Shown: piece after piece, positions 26,751-35,967 of the stretch
Position numbering within the stretch: position 1 is the stretch's first letter
Layout: each line of letters starts with the position of its first letter
From: Thermodesulfovibrio yellowstonii
Lineage (GTDB): Bacteria > Nitrospirota > Thermodesulfovibrionia > Thermodesulfovibrionales > Dissulfurispiraceae
DNA length: 64,000 bases
Reading direction: 5' to 3'
Assembly (NCBI GenBank): GCA_020724365.1
Contig: DYHD01000003.1
Coordinates: 1 to 64,000 of the forward strand
Made by a program: the position numbers and the translations under genes
Notes under the pieces: generated by a model
Told to the model about the DNA's origin: nothing
The model's database searches: none
Seen by the model: the letters and a program-made list of their open reading frames with translations, nothing else

Positions 26751-27971
26751 ATGACCGCTGTTGAGATTAAAAAAGATATTTACTGGGTAGGTGCAATAGA
26801 TTGGGCAGTTAGAGATTTTCATGGATATGAGACACCCAGAGGCACTTCATATAACAATTATCTGATAATGGATGATGAAATAACACTCATAGACACTGTT
26901 AAGGATGATTTTGCTGAAGTCACAATTAAGAACATACAAAGCATTGTGCAGCCAGAAAAGATTAAACATATTGTTATCAATCATATAGAAAATGACCATG
27001 CAACAAGCATTGATAGGATTATGGCATTAACGCCGAATGCGACTATTTATATCACAGAAAAAGGTAAAAAAGGTCTTGCAAGGTTTTTTGACATCTCAAA
27101 ATGGAACATGAAGGTGGTCAAAACAGGAGATACTCTTAACATTGGCAAAAGGACATTGCTCTTTCTTGAAACACCTATGCTCCATTGGCCTGATTCAATG
27201 ATGACTTATGATAAAGAAGACAAAGTTCTTTTCAGCCAAGACGCTTTTGGTCAACATATAGCCTCTGCTGTGAGATTCGATGATGAATTCATCACATGCG
27301 AATCTATGTATGAACTCGATGACGCTATTGCTGATTATTATGCTAATATCCTAATGCCATTTGGACAGCTTATCAAATCAAAAATTGCAGATGTTCAAAA
27401 ACTTGGCATTGAGATAGATATGATAGCACCTGACCACGGAATTATATGGCGGGCAAACCCGGGCAAGATATTGCAGATGTATATGGATATGGCTTCAGGC
27501 TGTGCTAAACTTAGTGTCTCTATAATATATGATACAATGTGGCATAGCACTGAGATTATGACTACTCCTATCATGCAGGGTATCAAGGATGAAGGACTTG
27601 AGTGTAAAATTATAAAATTGAGGGCAACGCCAATGAGTGTTGCAGTAAAGGAATTCTGGAAATCAAGGGGCACACTTTTTGGCACTCCGACTATTAATAA
27701 TGTTATGTGTCCAACTGTTGCACAAATCCTTTATCACCTAAGCGGCTTAAGACCTAAAAATCGCATTGTTGGAGCCTTTGGCAGTTTTGGCTGGGGCGGC
27801 GGAGCTGTAAAAGGTGCTTATGAGGAATTCAAGAAAATGGGACTTGAGATATCCGAACCAGGTTTGCAGATAAATTATAGACCATCTCTTGAGGATGAAA
27901 CAAAATGCTATGAATTTGGTAAAGAGTTTGCTAAAAAAGTAAGGGAGTATCACAAGAAATTCGAGTCTTAA
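26751..27971 (+). CDS. fprA: Flavodiiron protein (rubredoxin:oxygen oxidoreductase type)
   Basis: A-type flavoprotein reducing O2 or NO to water or N2O in anaerobes. The N-terminal metallo-beta-lactamase-like domain holds the diiron ligands H78, E80, D82 and H83 (NHIENDHAT), with further ligands in QDAFGQH and APDHG. From about residue 255 a flavodoxin domain binds FMN (SIIYDTMWHSTE, FGSFGWGGGAVKG). Length 406 aa is normal. AAGGAGG precedes the ATG. It closes the stress cluster that starts with perR. Confidence 0.94.
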   Translation: MTAVEIKKDIYWVGAIDWAVRDFHGYETPRGTSYNNYLIMDDEITLIDTVKDDFAEVTIKNIQSIVQPEKIKHIVINHIENDHATSIDRIMALTPNATIYITEKGKKGLARFFDISKWNMKVVKTGDTLNIGKRTLLFLETPMLHWPDSMMTYDKEDKVLFSQDAFGQHIASAVRFDDEFITCESMYELDDAIADYYANILMPFGQLIKSKIADVQKLGIEIDMIAPDHGIIWRANPGKILQMYMDMASGCAKLSVSIIYDTMWHSTEIMTTPIMQGIKDEGLECKIIKLRATPMSVAVKEFWKSRGTLFGTPTINNVMCPTVAQILYHLSGLRPKNRIVGAFGSFGWGGGAVKGAYEEFKKMGLEISEPGLQINYRPSLEDETKCYEFGKEFAKKVREYHKKFES

Positions 27972-28093
27972 AACTCATGGGAAAGCTTCTGGTAGTCGAG
28001 AGCTTTAGCTTATGTTTAAGTTTGTTTAAATTGTATGCTGAAGCCTCGGCTGCTATAGCTGCATCCTTGCCTTTAAAATCAAGCAGTTACGAG

Positions 28094-28114
28094 ACCCTGA
28101 AATGAGTTCAGGGT
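28094..28114. repeat. small palindrome ACCCTGAA/TTCAGGGT
   Basis: A perfect 8-bp inverted repeat with a 5-bp loop, part of the 339-base gap between fprA and the convergent exonuclease gene. The rest of that gap holds only a diverged MITE copy (next entry) and no gene. Confidence 0.55.
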
Positions 28115-28138
28115 GACAAAAAGCGAATTTTGACACAG

Positions 28139-28296
28139 TCTGAAAGCGAGGAATCTTATCTCCTGCTCGGGACAGGCTCTGTGAGGAATCTCCCATGTTC
28201 ATTCGAGACAAGGCTTGCCTCTTTGCAAAGATTTCTCACACCCTTGGGTAATTCGAAATGACGGATAAATCAAAGGGTTCACAATCCTATCTCTGC
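28139..28296. mobile_element. diverged inverse copy of the 17.5-kb MITE-like element
   Basis: Read on the minus strand, this stretch follows the element at 17507-17699: a CAGAGATAG-type end, ACCCTTTGATTTATC, GTCATTTCGAA, GTGTGAGAAATC, GCAAGRCTTGTCTCGAATG and GAGATTCCTCAC occur in the same order with few changes. The far end has diverged, so its second terminal repeat is not clear. It has no open frame. Confidence 0.65.
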
Positions 28297-28310
28297 TTCA
28301 AGCTTTTAGT

Positions 28311-28985
28311 TCAAGGTTGAAGCTTTATATAGTTTTCCCAGATTAAGAGCAGTTCTTTAGTTGCTATTAGGTCGCCTACGCAATATCGGGCAATTTCTAT
28401 ATATCTTCCAGAGTCAAAAATCGCTTTCACATCATACCCTGTAATGCCATCTGATTTAGGGCTTTTGATGTTGAATGTCCTGCACCACATATCTAAGCTA
28501 AACCTTCTTTTAGCTGCCCCATAAAATGTAAGTTGTTCAAGAAGGTCTATGTGAATATCAGAGTATCTGTTAGGGATAAGTTCTCGTGTAGGTTTTATTC
28601 GATTAATTGCTGAACGTATCATTATAAAAGGACAGTCAAAAGACCTACCGTTAAATGTGATAAACCTATCATAAGATCTGATAGTGCTCCAAAATCCTAT
28701 GAGTATTTCACTCTCTGAGGCGCTCTGGAATAAAATTCCGTCTTCTTCAAATGTTGCGATTTTCTGGTTGGGGGATTGAAAATAGACTCTGCCCTTATTT
28801 GTATCAGGATTCAGCATCCCAAGGGCAATTATTTGGGCAGTGTGTGGATAAAATGAGAGGCTTTCTTTGACCTTTTCAATATCCTCACTGGTTTCAGTCC
28901 ATTTAAGGAGATAATCTTGAACAGCAGGGTCTAATGTATTAAAATCGCACCCTGCTGTCTCAATATCGAATATAATTCGACCCAT
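28311..28985 (-). CDS. Predicted 3'-5' exonuclease (RNase H-like, PolB-exonuclease type)
   Basis: A 224-aa protein opening with GRIIFDIETAG, which supplies the DxE of a DnaQ/PolB-type exonuclease, followed by RFITFNGRSFDCPFI (second acidic motif), DIHIDLLEQL and a late CVGDLIATKEL (last acidic residues). This matches ribonuclease-H-like proteins annotated as PolB-related exonucleases. Its substrate is unknown. It lies 5 nt after ctpA and is the last gene of the long minus-strand operon. Confidence 0.75.
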   Translation of the reverse strand: MGRIIFDIETAGCDFNTLDPAVQDYLLKWTETSEDIEKVKESLSFYPHTAQIIALGMLNPDTNKGRVYFQSPNQKIATFEEDGILFQSASESEILIGFWSTIRSYDRFITFNGRSFDCPFIMIRSAINRIKPTRELIPNRYSDIHIDLLEQLTFYGAAKRRFSLDMWCRTFNIKSPKSDGITGYDVKAIFDSGRYIEIARYCVGDLIATKELLLIWENYIKLQP

Positions 28986-28990
28986 TTCTT

Positions 28991-30262
28991 CTAAGCTGCC
29001 TTTTTAAGCATCTTTTCGAAGACCTTCCATGTTCTAAGGGTATCTATTGCTCTCTGAAGTTGAACATCATCTTTTTCATCAACATCTGTAGGCAGCATTT
29101 CATCTTTCTGTTTATCATCTTTGGTTATATCTCTTCCCTTTGTCTCTGGATGCTCTTTTGTCTCCTGTTTTACTATTATATCTGGTGTGATACCGACATT
29201 GTGTATCATGGTGCCATTTGGAGTATAATATTTTGCTGTAGTGAGACGCATTCCAGAGCCATCACTGAGGGGAATAATACTTTGAACCGAGCCCTTCCCG
29301 AATGTCTGCACCCCTATGATTATTGCTCTATTCCAATCCTTAAGGGCGCCTGCTACTATCTCGGAAGCACTGGCGCTGCCCTGATTTACAAGAACAACCA
29401 TAGGAATCTCTTCAAAGAATGGTGTTGATTTTTCAGTATAATATTCTATTTTTTCGCCGCTTCTATTTTTGATATAAACTACAAGTTTCTTAGGTGGCAG
29501 GAAAATCTCTGCTGTATCAACAGCCACATTCAATAAGCCTCCGGGATCATTTCTCAGATCAAGTATTAAAGATTTCATGCCATCTTTTTGAAGTTTATTT
29601 AGAGCTACTAAAAGGTCATTAGCTGTTGACTCCTGAAACTGAGTAAGCCTTACATATCCAATCCCATCATTCAATAATTTTGGCTTTACGCTCTTGATTT
29701 TGATAACATCTCTTACCATAGTAAAATCTCTTGTATCCTTCCATCCTTCTCTAAAAATAGTAAGAGTAATTGATGTGCCTTTTGGTCCTCTCATTTTTGA
29801 TACAGCTTCGTGTATCTCCATTTTTTTCGTTGTCTCACCAGCTATTTTTAGGATCTTATCACCAGCTTTTATTCCAGCCCTAAAAGCAGGGGTATCATCG
29901 ATTGGTGCAATAACAGTAAGTATCCCGTCTTTTACTCCTATCTGTATGCCTATGCCGCCAAATTCACCTTTTGTTTCTACCTTGAGCTCCTTTAAGGCTT
30001 CGGGGGTAAGATATGCAGAGTGAGGATCAAGAGAGCTGACCATACCTTTCATTGCAGAAATGACAAGGTCTTTTGTCTTAACCTCATCTACATAGTTTTT
30101 CTTGATAATAGAAAGAACCTCTGTAAATATTTTTAGTTCCTCATATCCATTTTGCGCATTTACAGTTTTCAGTGTATATGTGCCTGCTAATAAGCTTGCT
30201 ATTATTAAGCTGCAGACAAATGCCGTAATCAATAATGATTTTTTATTCATTTTAAATCTCAC
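28991..30262 (-). CDS. ctpA: C-terminal processing peptidase (S41 family, CtpA-like)
   Basis: A periplasmic serine protease: an N-terminal signal/anchor segment (residues 8-30), a PDZ domain (about 95-170) and the S41 catalytic domain. The catalytic Ser lies in GSASASE (295-301) and the Lys is K323 in TFGKGSVQ. It ends with an acidic linker and an extra helix. The start is a GTG at 30262 with GGAGG 11 nt upstream; ATG 30250 is the alternative. Its place after ftsEX-envC links it to cell-wall remodelling. Confidence 0.92.
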   Translation of the reverse strand: MRFKMNKKSLLITAFVCSLIIASLLAGTYTLKTVNAQNGYEELKIFTEVLSIIKKNYVDEVKTKDLVISAMKGMVSSLDPHSAYLTPEALKELKVETKGEFGGIGIQIGVKDGILTVIAPIDDTPAFRAGIKAGDKILKIAGETTKKMEIHEAVSKMRGPKGTSITLTIFREGWKDTRDFTMVRDVIKIKSVKPKLLNDGIGYVRLTQFQESTANDLLVALNKLQKDGMKSLILDLRNDPGGLLNVAVDTAEIFLPPKKLVVYIKNRSGEKIEYYTEKSTPFFEEIPMVVLVNQGSASASEIVAGALKDWNRAIIIGVQTFGKGSVQSIIPLSDGSGMRLTTAKYYTPNGTMIHNVGITPDIIVKQETKEHPETKGRDITKDDKQKDEMLPTDVDEKDDVQLQRAIDTLRTWKVFEKMLKKAA

Positions 30263-30313
30263 TTATTTATTTTCCTCCAAATTAAAATTCAAACAAAAAA
30301 AGCTACAATTGAA

Positions 30314-31543
30314 TCAGGCTTTTCTGAGCCAATGTTCTGGATTTAGTGCTTTTCCTTTATACCTTATCTCAAAATATAACCCGTGAGCTCCAATCAACTG
30401 CGATTCACCTGTTTCGCCTATAACCTGCCTTTCTTTTATTATAGCTCCATTGTGAGAAAAAAGTCTCGAAAGATTTCCATATAAGGTATGATAGCCACCG
30501 CCATGATTGAGAATAATTAATTGTCCGAAGCCTTTGAAATGATCTGCAAAGACAACTTTGCCTTCATAAACCGCTCTAATCTGCGAATTAGGAATAGTTT
30601 TAATGTGAATGCCACTTCTGAAAACTGGCAGATTGAATAAGGGGTCTAATTGCTGGCCATAAGGGATAACAATAGAGCCAGTGACAGGCCATGTAAGTTT
30701 CCCTCTCAATTTTGTAAAGGCACTGTGTTCAGGTAAATCTTCATCTTTAATTCCTGGCTTTGGCTCAATTCCTCTTTTTTTCTTGAGTTCCCTTTCTTTT
30801 CTGTTTGATTCTTCAATAATTTTTAATATCTTATTTGAAGATTCTCTGAGTTCCCTGATCATATTTTCATAATGACTTCTTTCTTTTCTAACGCTGACAA
30901 GGAGTTTCTCCTTCTGATTTTTTTTCTCCTTGTGAGACAATTCTAACCTCTTGATATGGTCTTCTTCTTTTTGAAGCTCTACCTCGAATCCCTGCAACTT
31001 CCTGACCTTTTCATTCAAGACAATTAGTGTTGTATTGTATCTCCTGATCAATGATTGATCATAAGCAGATATATCTTTAAGATACCTAATTGACTTTAAA
31101 ACCTTTAAAGGATCTTCTTCGCTTAATACAATTAGTAAAGGGTCGTTCTCATAAGTCATTCTCTGTATAGTCTTTATTCTCTTTTTCAGAAGGACTACTT
31201 GATGTGCAAGTTTTTTATTATAATTGTTTATCTCAACTCGCAAATTATTAATATTTTCTCTTAAATTAACAATCTTAGACCTTTGTATCTCAAGCTTGTT
31301 CTCTATTTCTGATATATCTGTTTTGATTTTTTTTAACTCATCTACGACATTCCTTTCAGTTTTCTTGGTAGATTCCAGCTTTTTCCTTTGAGTCTTCATT
31401 TCCTGTTGCATCTGCTTATATTCTTCTTGAAGATTGCGGGCTATAGCGATATTATCGTAATAAAACATGAGAAGAATTATTAATGGTAGAAGAATGACAA
31501 GGAAAACATAAAAAGCAGATGAATGAGGACTTTTTTTGTCCAT
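30314..31543 (-). CDS. envC: EnvC-like murein hydrolase activator
   Basis: The N-terminal membrane anchor (residues about 10-30) is followed by a long coiled coil (about 35-250, rich in K/E/L heptads) and a C-terminal LytM/M23 domain (about 290-400). The zinc ligands of active M23 enzymes are not kept: the HxH position reads LYFEIR and the first His region reads RSGIHI. This is the degenerate form expected of EnvC, which activates amidases under FtsEX control at the septum. It lies 1 nt after ftsX. Confidence 0.87.
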   Translation of the reverse strand: MDKKSPHSSAFYVFLVILLPLIILLMFYYDNIAIARNLQEEYKQMQQEMKTQRKKLESTKKTERNVVDELKKIKTDISEIENKLEIQRSKIVNLRENINNLRVEINNYNKKLAHQVVLLKKRIKTIQRMTYENDPLLIVLSEEDPLKVLKSIRYLKDISAYDQSLIRRYNTTLIVLNEKVRKLQGFEVELQKEEDHIKRLELSHKEKKNQKEKLLVSVRKERSHYENMIRELRESSNKILKIIEESNRKERELKKKRGIEPKPGIKDEDLPEHSAFTKLRGKLTWPVTGSIVIPYGQQLDPLFNLPVFRSGIHIKTIPNSQIRAVYEGKVVFADHFKGFGQLIILNHGGGYHTLYGNLSRLFSHNGAIIKERQVIGETGESQLIGAHGLYFEIRYKGKALNPEHWLRKA

Positions 31544-31544
31544 T

Positions 31545-32414
31545 TTAAATCCTAATTCTGCCTACCGCAATGAGAGAACCTATCACGCCAAGAATTAGAC
31601 TTATTAGAACAGAAAGAGGCATGATTTGCCATGGCAAAACGATTCCCTCAAAGACAGGAATGACAGTGCCTAGCTTGTATTTTATTAATAAATAAATAAT
31701 CGCTGTGCTTGTTATAGCAATTATCCCACCTAAAACACCTAAAATTCCACCTTCTAATACAAAAGGCGCTCTTATGAATCCATTAGTTGCACCGAGCAAT
31801 TTTAGTATCTCAATCTCTTCTTTTTTACGGAAAAAGAGTATTTTGACTGTGCTATGAGAAATAAAAATAACGACAATTGAAACTATAATAAAAAGAAAAA
31901 TACTTACAGCCTGAGATGATTTTTTGAGAAAATATATTGTTTCAGCAATCTTTTCCCCAAAATACACCTCATCTACACCGTTAATATTCTTAATCTCTGC
32001 AGAAATACTCTCAACCGAAGGTCTTGAGACATATTCTTTTTTAAGTTTTATCTCTATGTAAGACGAAAGGGGATTTTCATCCAGCCCTTCTAATATAACA
32101 CCCGCAGATTTAACCGTTTTTTTAAATTCAACAAGTGCATCTGCTTTCGAGAGGTATTTAACCCCATCAACATCATTACGACCTTGTAATTGAGTAATGA
32201 TCTTTTTTGTTTCATCTTCTGAGAGATTATCTTTTAGATAAACTACTAATGAGAAAAGTTCAGGTAGGCGACTCGTTGCAATATGAAAATTGAAAACTAA
32301 TAAAAAAGTAATCAATAATATCAGCAGGCTTGAACCAATGGCGAGCATTGAAAGGAGATTTATCCACTTGTCTCTATATATGCTTTTAACTGCTGATTTA
32401 ATAATATAAGGCAT
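31545..32414 (-). CDS. ftsX: Cell-division protein FtsX
   Basis: A membrane protein of 289 aa with an N-terminal transmembrane helix (about 22-45), a periplasmic domain (about 46-165) and three further transmembrane helices, the FtsX/MacB permease plan. Characteristic stretches are SVVIFISHSTVKILFFRKKEEIEILKLLGAT around the coupling helix. With FtsE it forms the ABC complex that signals through EnvC. The genes are 3 nt apart. Confidence 0.93.
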   Translation of the reverse strand: MPYIIKSAVKSIYRDKWINLLSMLAIGSSLLILLITFLLVFNFHIATSRLPELFSLVVYLKDNLSEDETKKIITQLQGRNDVDGVKYLSKADALVEFKKTVKSAGVILEGLDENPLSSYIEIKLKKEYVSRPSVESISAEIKNINGVDEVYFGEKIAETIYFLKKSSQAVSIFLFIIVSIVVIFISHSTVKILFFRKKEEIEILKLLGATNGFIRAPFVLEGGILGVLGGIIAITSTAIIYLLIKYKLGTVIPVFEGIVLPWQIMPLSVLISLILGVIGSLIAVGRIRI

Positions 32415-32417
32415 TGA

Positions 32418-33068
32418 TTAAGCCCTCTCAATAAGATTGCCTTCGTCAATCCTCAAAATGCGCTTCCATGTGTTTCTAAATAATTCTCTATAATGAGTGG
32501 CTATTATGACGGTAGTTCCCTGAAGATTAATTTCATTTATCAATTGCATTATAGCTGTTGCAGTATTAGGGTCAAGATTGGCAGTTGGCTCATCAGCAAG
32601 GATTAATTCAGGCTTTGCAACTATCGCCCTCGCAATTACAACCCTTTGCTGTTCACCGCCTGAGAGTATTTTAGGATAACTATCAGCCTTATGTCTTAGA
32701 TGAACCTTTTTAAGTGCTTCATATACGAGGTTTTTGATGTCCTTCTCTTTCTTTATCCTAAGGCTTAAAGCCACATTATCAAAAACGGTCATATTTTTAA
32801 TAAGCTTAAAATCCTGAAATATTATTCCGATGTTTCTTCTAAGATATGGTATTTCTGATTTTTTGAGCGAAGTTACCTTAAAATCGCCAACTGTAATCTC
32901 TCCCTCATCAGGCTTCTCAGCAAGATAGATAAGCTTAAGAAGGGTTGTTTTTCCCGACCCTGTAGGGCCTGTAACGAATACCATCTCTCCCTTAGTTATC
33001 TGGAAAGATATATCCCTCAAAACCTTGAGATTTTCATAATATTTAACTACATTATTGAAAATGACCAT
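32418..33068 (-). CDS. ftsE: Cell-division ATP-binding protein FtsE
   Basis: An ABC ATPase of 216 aa. Walker A is GPTGSGKT at 34-41, the signature is LSGGEQQR, and Walker B is [12 protein letters not shown]. It is followed directly by ftsX, envC and ctpA, the canonical septal-hydrolase control module. It lies 32 nt downstream of the transketolase C-subunit gene, so the whole block is likely one transcript. Confidence 0.95.
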   Translation of the reverse strand: MVIFNNVVKYYENLKVLRDISFQITKGEMVFVTGPTGSGKTTLLKLIYLAEKPDEGEITVGDFKVTSLKKSEIPYLRRNIGIIFQDFKLIKNMTVFDNVALSLRIKKEKDIKNLVYEALKKVHLRHKADSYPKILSGGEQQRVVIARAIVAKPELILADEPTANLDPNTATAIMQLINEINLQGTTVIIATHYRELFRNTWKRILRIDEGNLIERA

Positions 33069-33100
33069 TTGTTATCTCAGAAATCGCAAGCATACAGCTA

Positions 33101-34081
33101 CTAAAGGTTGCTCAATGCTGTCTCAACTATGTTATCACTTGTCAAACCAAAGAATTTTAATAACTCATCGGGCTTCCCTGAGGACCCAAATGAATCCCTG
33201 ACACCGATTTTTTTAATCCTGATAGCCTGAACCTCTGAGAGAAACTCGGCTACTGCCCCACCTAGACCACCTATTATAGAATGTTCTTCTGCAGTTATGA
33301 TAAGCCTCGATTTTGATGCAGCTTGAAGCAAAGCTTCAGTATCAAGGGGTTTAATAGTTGACATGTTAATCACGCCTGCATCAACGCCCTTATTCTTCAA
33401 AATTGCTGCAGCATCCAGAGCTGCAGAGACCATTATACCGCTAGCGATTATAGTTATATCAGAACCAATGTTGAATGTAAATGCTTTGCCTATCTGAAAT
33501 CTATAGCCTTCGGGCATAACTGATGGAACTTTCGATCTTCCGAGCCTCACATAAACAGGACCTTTATAATCGGTGATAGTCTCTATGACTTGACTTGTTT
33601 CAAAACCATCGGCTGGGACAATAACAGTCATATTTGGCAAAACCCTCATTAGAGCAATGTCCTCAAGAGACTGATGCGATGCCCCATCTTCTCCAACAGT
33701 TAAACCCCCGTGTGTAGCAACTATTTTCACATTAAGATTTGAATAGCAGACCGTCTGCCTTATTTGTTCCCATGCCCTGCCAGTAGCAAAAATAGCGAAA
33801 GTAGAGGCAAAAGGAATCTTGCCAGTTAATGATAACCCTGAGGCAGTGCCTATCATATCCTGCTCTGATATTCCTATATTGAAAAATCTCTCAGGGAATA
33901 ATTTTGAGAACTTCTTTGTTTTTGTGGAACCTGAAAGATCGGCATCAAGCACAACTATATCCTTTTTTATATTTCCCAACTCAGCGAGAGTTTCTCCATA
34001 AACATCCCGTGTAGCTATAGCAACATTGAAAAAATCTTTTCTCTCTTTTTTATCTGTAATTTCCTGAGTTCTGCTACCCAT
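33101..34081 (-). CDS. Transketolase, C-terminal subunit
   Basis: The pyrimidine-binding and C-terminal domains of a split transketolase: ATRDVYGETLAELG, FFNIGISEQDMIGTASGLSL, GLTVGEDGASHQSLEDIA and the C-terminal EEHSIIGGLGGAVAE. It pairs with the N-terminal subunit gene just upstream to give one thiamine-diphosphate enzyme of the pentose phosphate pathway. The ATG at 34081 overlaps the end of that gene; a TTG at 34090 is a less likely start. Confidence 0.93.
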   Translation of the reverse strand: MGSRTQEITDKKERKDFFNVAIATRDVYGETLAELGNIKKDIVVLDADLSGSTKTKKFSKLFPERFFNIGISEQDMIGTASGLSLTGKIPFASTFAIFATGRAWEQIRQTVCYSNLNVKIVATHGGLTVGEDGASHQSLEDIALMRVLPNMTVIVPADGFETSQVIETITDYKGPVYVRLGRSKVPSVMPEGYRFQIGKAFTFNIGSDITIIASGIMVSAALDAAAILKNKGVDAGVINMSTIKPLDTEALLQAASKSRLIITAEEHSIIGGLGGAVAEFLSEVQAIRIKKIGVRDSFGSSGKPDELLKFFGLTSDNIVETALSNL

Positions 34082-34913
34082 TTTCTCCAAGCTCCTTCAA
34101 TGCAATTTTAAGTTCTTCAGGCGTAGGTGTAATGCCATGATACTCAACCTTATCTTCAAATATAGAGACCCCTTTCCCTTTAATAGTCTTTGCAATTATT
34201 ACAGAAGGCTTTACTTTAATCCTTTCAGCACTGTCAAGAGCTTCAATAATCTCCTCCATGTTATGCCCATCTATCTCAAAGACATGCCAGCCAAAAGCCT
34301 CCCATTTCTTAGCAACTGGGGCAATCTTCATAACATCCGAGCAACGACCATCTATCTGAAGGTCATTAAGGTCAACAATTGCACATAAATTGTCTAATGA
34401 ATAGTGGCTTGCTGTCATAGCTGCCTCCCACACCTGACCTTCCTGTATCTCGCCGTCTCCAAGCAGGCAATAAACACGAGCACGAATATTGCTCAATTTC
34501 AAACCGAGCGATATGCCGTTTGCAATCGAAAGCCCCTGTCCTAATGAACCTGTTGAGACCTCAACCCCCTTTAACAATTTTGATGACGGATGTCCCTGTA
34601 AAGGGGAATTCAATTTTCTCAAGGTGTGTAATAGATTCACATCAAAATATCCTGTCAAAGCTAAAATGGCATACAGAAGGGGAGCTGCATGTCCTTTTGA
34701 AAGAATAAATCTATCTCTCATTTCCCACTTTGGCTCGAGTGGTTTATGCTTCATTTTATAGAAATATAGTGCCGAAACAATATCGGCAGATGAAAGCGAA
34801 CCACCAGTATGCCCTGAGCCTGCTTCTGTAAGCATCTTCAGGATAGATATCCTAATCCTGCGAGCTTGTTCCTTTAAGAAATCAATATCACGGCTTTGAA
34901 TTAAATCTGTCAC
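34074..34913 (-). CDS. Transketolase, N-terminal subunit
   Basis: The ThDP-diphosphate-binding half of a split transketolase (279 aa): GSGHTGGSLSSADI, DRFILSKGHAAPLLYA, and the cofactor motif GDGEIQEGQVWEA ending near NDLQIDG. Split transketolases are common in archaea and many anaerobes. It is the first gene of the minus-strand block that continues into ftsE. Confidence 0.94.
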   Translation of the reverse strand: MTDLIQSRDIDFLKEQARRIRISILKMLTEAGSGHTGGSLSSADIVSALYFYKMKHKPLEPKWEMRDRFILSKGHAAPLLYAILALTGYFDVNLLHTLRKLNSPLQGHPSSKLLKGVEVSTGSLGQGLSIANGISLGLKLSNIRARVYCLLGDGEIQEGQVWEAAMTASHYSLDNLCAIVDLNDLQIDGRCSDVMKIAPVAKKWEAFGWHVFEIDGHNMEEIIEALDSAERIKVKPSVIIAKTIKGKGVSIFEDKVEYHGITPTPEELKIALKELGENG

Positions 34914-35064
34914 CTTTTAGCCACCTTTCTAAATAAGTTACTATAATTCATAGATACGCTATTATAAAACAAGAATTAGAAAAAAGAAATTACTATAATC
35001 CTGAATTTGCTGATATAACTTAAAAACCTTTATTATTTCTGTCACTGCGAGCTATAATTTTACT

Positions 35065-35139
35065 GTCATTGCGAGCACTCCAAGGGTGCATGGCAATCTT
35101 GTGCAAAAAGGCAAGATTTCTCGCTTCGCTCGAAATGAC
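35065..35139. repeat. 75-bp GTCATTGCGAGC palindromic element, copy 2
   Basis: This lies in the 348-base gap between the transketolase and the toxin-antitoxin-like genes, which has no gene of its own. It starts GTCATTGCGAGC and ends CGAAATGAC, matching the copy at 24141-24216 in length and order. A truncated GTCACTGCGAGCT start lies just before it at 35041. Confidence 0.7.
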
Positions 35140-35261
35140 AACTTTTATCTTTGAGATGAAGAAAAGGCAAAATATCAATAGCATCAAATACCTCATGGGG
35201 CGGACAGTGAGAAAAAATAGTTTGAACATGTTAAAATTTAACAACAAAGGAGGTATTTTAT

Positions 35262-35450
35262 ATGGGCGTTACAACAGCAAAAAAGATAAATCCTGAAGAC
35301 TATATCCTTTCGGTTCTCTCGCCAGAAGAAAGGCTTGATGCAGCTTTTAAGGTAGCAAAAGAGGCATTCAAAGGCACGAAACTGACCATGAAAGATGTTG
35401 ATAATGCCGTAAAAACAGTCAGGAGAAAGGCTTACGAAAAAAAGAGATAA
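35262..35450 (+). CDS. Small antitoxin-like protein
   Basis: A 62-aa protein, AAGGAGG upstream. It is helical and charged, with no clear DNA-binding fold: SVLSPEERLDAAFKVAKEA and then TMKDVDNAVKTVRRKAYEKKR. It lies directly before, and overlaps in another frame, a PIN-domain sequence; small genes in that position are usually antitoxins. The assignment rests on position. Confidence 0.6.
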   Translation: MGVTTAKKINPEDYILSVLSPEERLDAAFKVAKEAFKGTKLTMKDVDNAVKTVRRKAYEKKR

Positions 35451-35859
35451 AATAGTCGTTGACACCGGCGTCCTTATCTCCGCTTTTGTTTTTGGCGGCG
35501 TTCCTGAAAAAGCTGTCAAGAAAATCTCTGCGAAATGTGATATTTTTGTTTCTGAAAATCTCCTTAACGAATATCGGAATGTGCCTTTGGAACTTGAGGC
35601 AGAAGACAAAATAACTCGTAAGCAATTAGAGGCATTGATTTCTGGTATTGCTGCTTTTGTAGCAAATGCAAAACTTGTATTCCCACGGAAACATTTAACA
35701 CTTTGTCGTGATGAAAAAGATAATATGGTGCTTGAATGCTGCCTTGAAGCCAAAGCTGATTTTTTAATAACGGGTGATAAAGACCTTCTTGAGTTGGATG
35801 ATGTTCCTTTTGATTTAAATATATTAACCCCCAAGGGATATCTGTATCAATGGAAATAG
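35434..35859 (+). CDS. PIN-domain toxin-like protein with no standard start codon
   Basis: The frame reads KIVVDTGVLISAFVFGGVPEKA near its start, then SENLLNEY, DEKDNMVLECCLEAKADFLITGDKDLL, the pattern of COG1569 PIN-family RNase toxins with acidic residues D (VDT), E (NEY), D (EKDN) and D (TGDKD). The frame is open back to a stop at 35410, but no ATG, GTG or TTG lies upstream of the first motif. ACG 35434 (AGGAG 8 nt upstream) and ATA 35452 are the only near-cognate options; GTG 35581 would remove the first catalytic Asp. It may use a rare start, or be a broken gene. Confidence 0.6.
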   Translation, partial: TKKRDKIVVDTGVLISAFVFGGVPEKAVKKISAKCDIFVSENLLNEYRNVPLELEAEDKITRKQLEALISGIAAFVANAKLVFPRKHLTLCRDEKDNMVLECCLEAKADFLITGDKDLLELDDVPFDLNILTPKGYLYQWK

Positions 35860-35913
35860 CTGCGATATAGTAAATCCAAAAACAGTTCGCCTTATAGAAA
35901 ATATATTGTAGGT

Positions 35914-35930
35914 GCGAGGCACCGCCTCGC
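35914..35930. terminator. hairpin after the PIN-domain gene
   Basis: A perfect 7-bp stem GCGAGGC-ACC-GCCTCGC followed by CTTTTAAAT. It may be a weak intrinsic terminator for the toxin-antitoxin pair or another dispersed palindrome. Confidence 0.4.
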
Positions 35931-35967
35931 CTTTTAAATCTTTAATTAGTTTTTTAAAAGGTGTTTA

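Noticed and set aside
35238-35834. Minus-strand 198-codon frame across the antitoxin and PIN genes
   Set aside because: Its translation has no recognisable motif and the plus strand carries the PIN motifs with a good ribosome-binding site for the first gene.
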